Below are positions 62,839-64,000 of a DNA stretch of 64,000 nt, piece after piece. Under the pieces are notes generated by a model. That model saw nothing but the letters and a program-made list of their open reading frames with translations. It searched no databases and had not been told where the DNA came from. The stretch is from Xestospongia bergquistia (taxonomy: Eukaryota > Porifera > Demospongiae > Haplosclerida > Petrosiidae), in contig OZ014416.1 of NCBI GenBank assembly GCA_963965975.1, positions 4,960,001 through 5,024,000 on the forward strand, read 5' to 3'. Both the position numbers and the translations under genes were made by a program. Position 1 is the first letter of the stretch; the number at the start of each line of letters is the position of its first letter.

Positions 62839-64000
62839 ATTTCATGAATAAATGTACCCTTGTATCAAAGCTGGTCGAATCCCAAAAAAACAAATAATGT
62901 CACTATTATCTTAAAGATAGTATGGATTATAGGGGAAAATGTCTAATAAACTGTCTAATAAAATGTATTGACATTCTTGATATGTCACTCAACTGAACTC
63001 AAAACTCATCACAATTTGTCAATTATTTCTAGTTTTTAAACATTCAAATATATTTCTTAATTCCAAACACATACACTAAGTACATGTAAGTCTATTGACT
63101 CACATAACAAACTATTAATGGAATATAATCAAATCATTGTTATGTACACAACACATACTAGATAACATTATGTCATCTATTCCAATATTACTTACAGAAC
63201 ACAGATACATAGATTATGTATCTATTATATACATGTGCAATTAGTAATTTAATAATTATGGCTACTTAACTTTTATATGACAATCTCAATGACCGTAGAC
63301 AGTTATATTATATAGATGTCCCTATCAAGAGGAAGCAACAGATACCCTATCTTTGTTTATTACTGAAATATAATAGAGACTAGAATGTAATGATATAGAC
63401 TACATATACATTGTTCATATAGAAGGTGACAATTACCTAACTAATGAAACATTACACAAAATCTTATATTTCTAACAACTAATCAATTCTACAACTAATG
63501 AACTACATGACTTGTCATTAGTTTATTATTAATAAGAGCAGATGATGTGTACTACTTTACAGTATCATATTATATATTATTCAACAATAAAGATCATGTA
63601 TTGATTAAATTAACTGATTAATTTACTATTCTAGTTGTTTTATATATAGATGAAAGATTCAATTAACAAACGAACTTTATTGCATTAACTTTAAAATTGA
63701 GAAATTATATTTCATTGGACAGTATTATTTATTTTCCTATGTTTATTAAGATCAACATAATGTTTAATATTATGATAATTATAATTAGGACATAATTTAT
63801 AGGGAATAGTATGATGGATTCCTGACCAGCTGTGACACATACCACAAATATTTAGTGAAATTCAGCATGCTTCTCCTCAAACTCTTCACAGTATTGCTTT
63901 GTTGTCATTCTTTAATTTTTCCTATTGTCCTTTGTCTGGGACCAACCAACATCTTCCATCAATTCTGAAATTCTCAAAAAAATCAGCACTTTGCTTAAAA
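62839..64000. other. Unique AT-rich sequence, no supported feature
   Basis: No long open frame or repeat. On the - strand near 63965-63830 a short open piece (SELMEDVGWSQTKDNRKN) could be an exon of a gene continuing beyond the window, but it is too short to call. Confidence 0.4.

Noticed and set aside
1-64000. tRNA or rRNA genes
   Set aside because: No tRNA B-box-like or rRNA-like conserved sequence was noticed by eye; a covariance search would be needed to exclude them.

Overview
This is AT-rich eukaryotic (metazoan) DNA: coding sequence is split by short introns with GTAAGT-type donors, and no bacterial operon structure is visible. Ankyrin, Roc-COR GTPase, CARD-like and death domains in one gene, together with a RecQ-like helicase, an NNMT-like methyltransferase and an inositol trisphosphate receptor-like (IP3R-like) locus, suggest an early-branching animal, probably a demosponge. 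That assignment is an inference; no species marker is present.

Layout. (1) 1-11 kb holds the only gene here that looks intact, on the + strand: an ankyrin exon (245-346), then after a 6.45 kb intron a large ankyrin/Roc-COR exon (6799-8841), a linker exon, a CARD-like exon and a death-domain exon ending at 10989. The intron carries diverged repeats rich in CCATAGCAAC and a decayed hAT transposon with TIRs and an 8-bp target-site duplication. (2) 11.7-16.4 kb is a graveyard: a broken COR-domain fragment, a CACTA/EnSpm-like transposase pseudogene (- strand), a RecQ-like helicase pseudogene (+) and an NNMT/PNMT-like methyltransferase pseudogene (-). (3) 17.3-27.8 kb contains two arrayed partial copies of an IP3R-like gene, both with frameshifts and stops; a ~2.6 kb part of the second copy is duplicated again 3.8 kb downstream. 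Small pieces of a ~133-bp repeat occur at the ends of these blocks. (4) 27.8-48.0 kb is a ~20 kb satellite built from that 133-bp monomer (about 150 copies), with nested higher-order repeats whose diagnostic variants recur at exact spacings such as 3603, 1548 and 2966 bp. (5) 48.0-62.8 kb contains three copies of a ~2-2.8 kb module (MITE, microsatellite, small coding-like exon, poly(A)-type signal), separated by two more satellite arrays (51.3-54.2 and 56.6-60.0 kb). (6) 62.8-64.0 kb has no recognisable feature.

The least expected observation is the anatomy of the satellite monomer. Read on the - strand, a full monomer splits into a 58-nt intron-like stretch (GTAAGTT...TAG) and a 75-nt, phase-0, stop-free exon-like stretch that also holds an imperfect RFX X-box-like palindrome. 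A common 120-bp monomer variant lacks exactly the 13 bp that contain the splice donor. I see no codon-position bias among variants that would prove coding selection, so this is a structural hypothesis and not an annotated gene.
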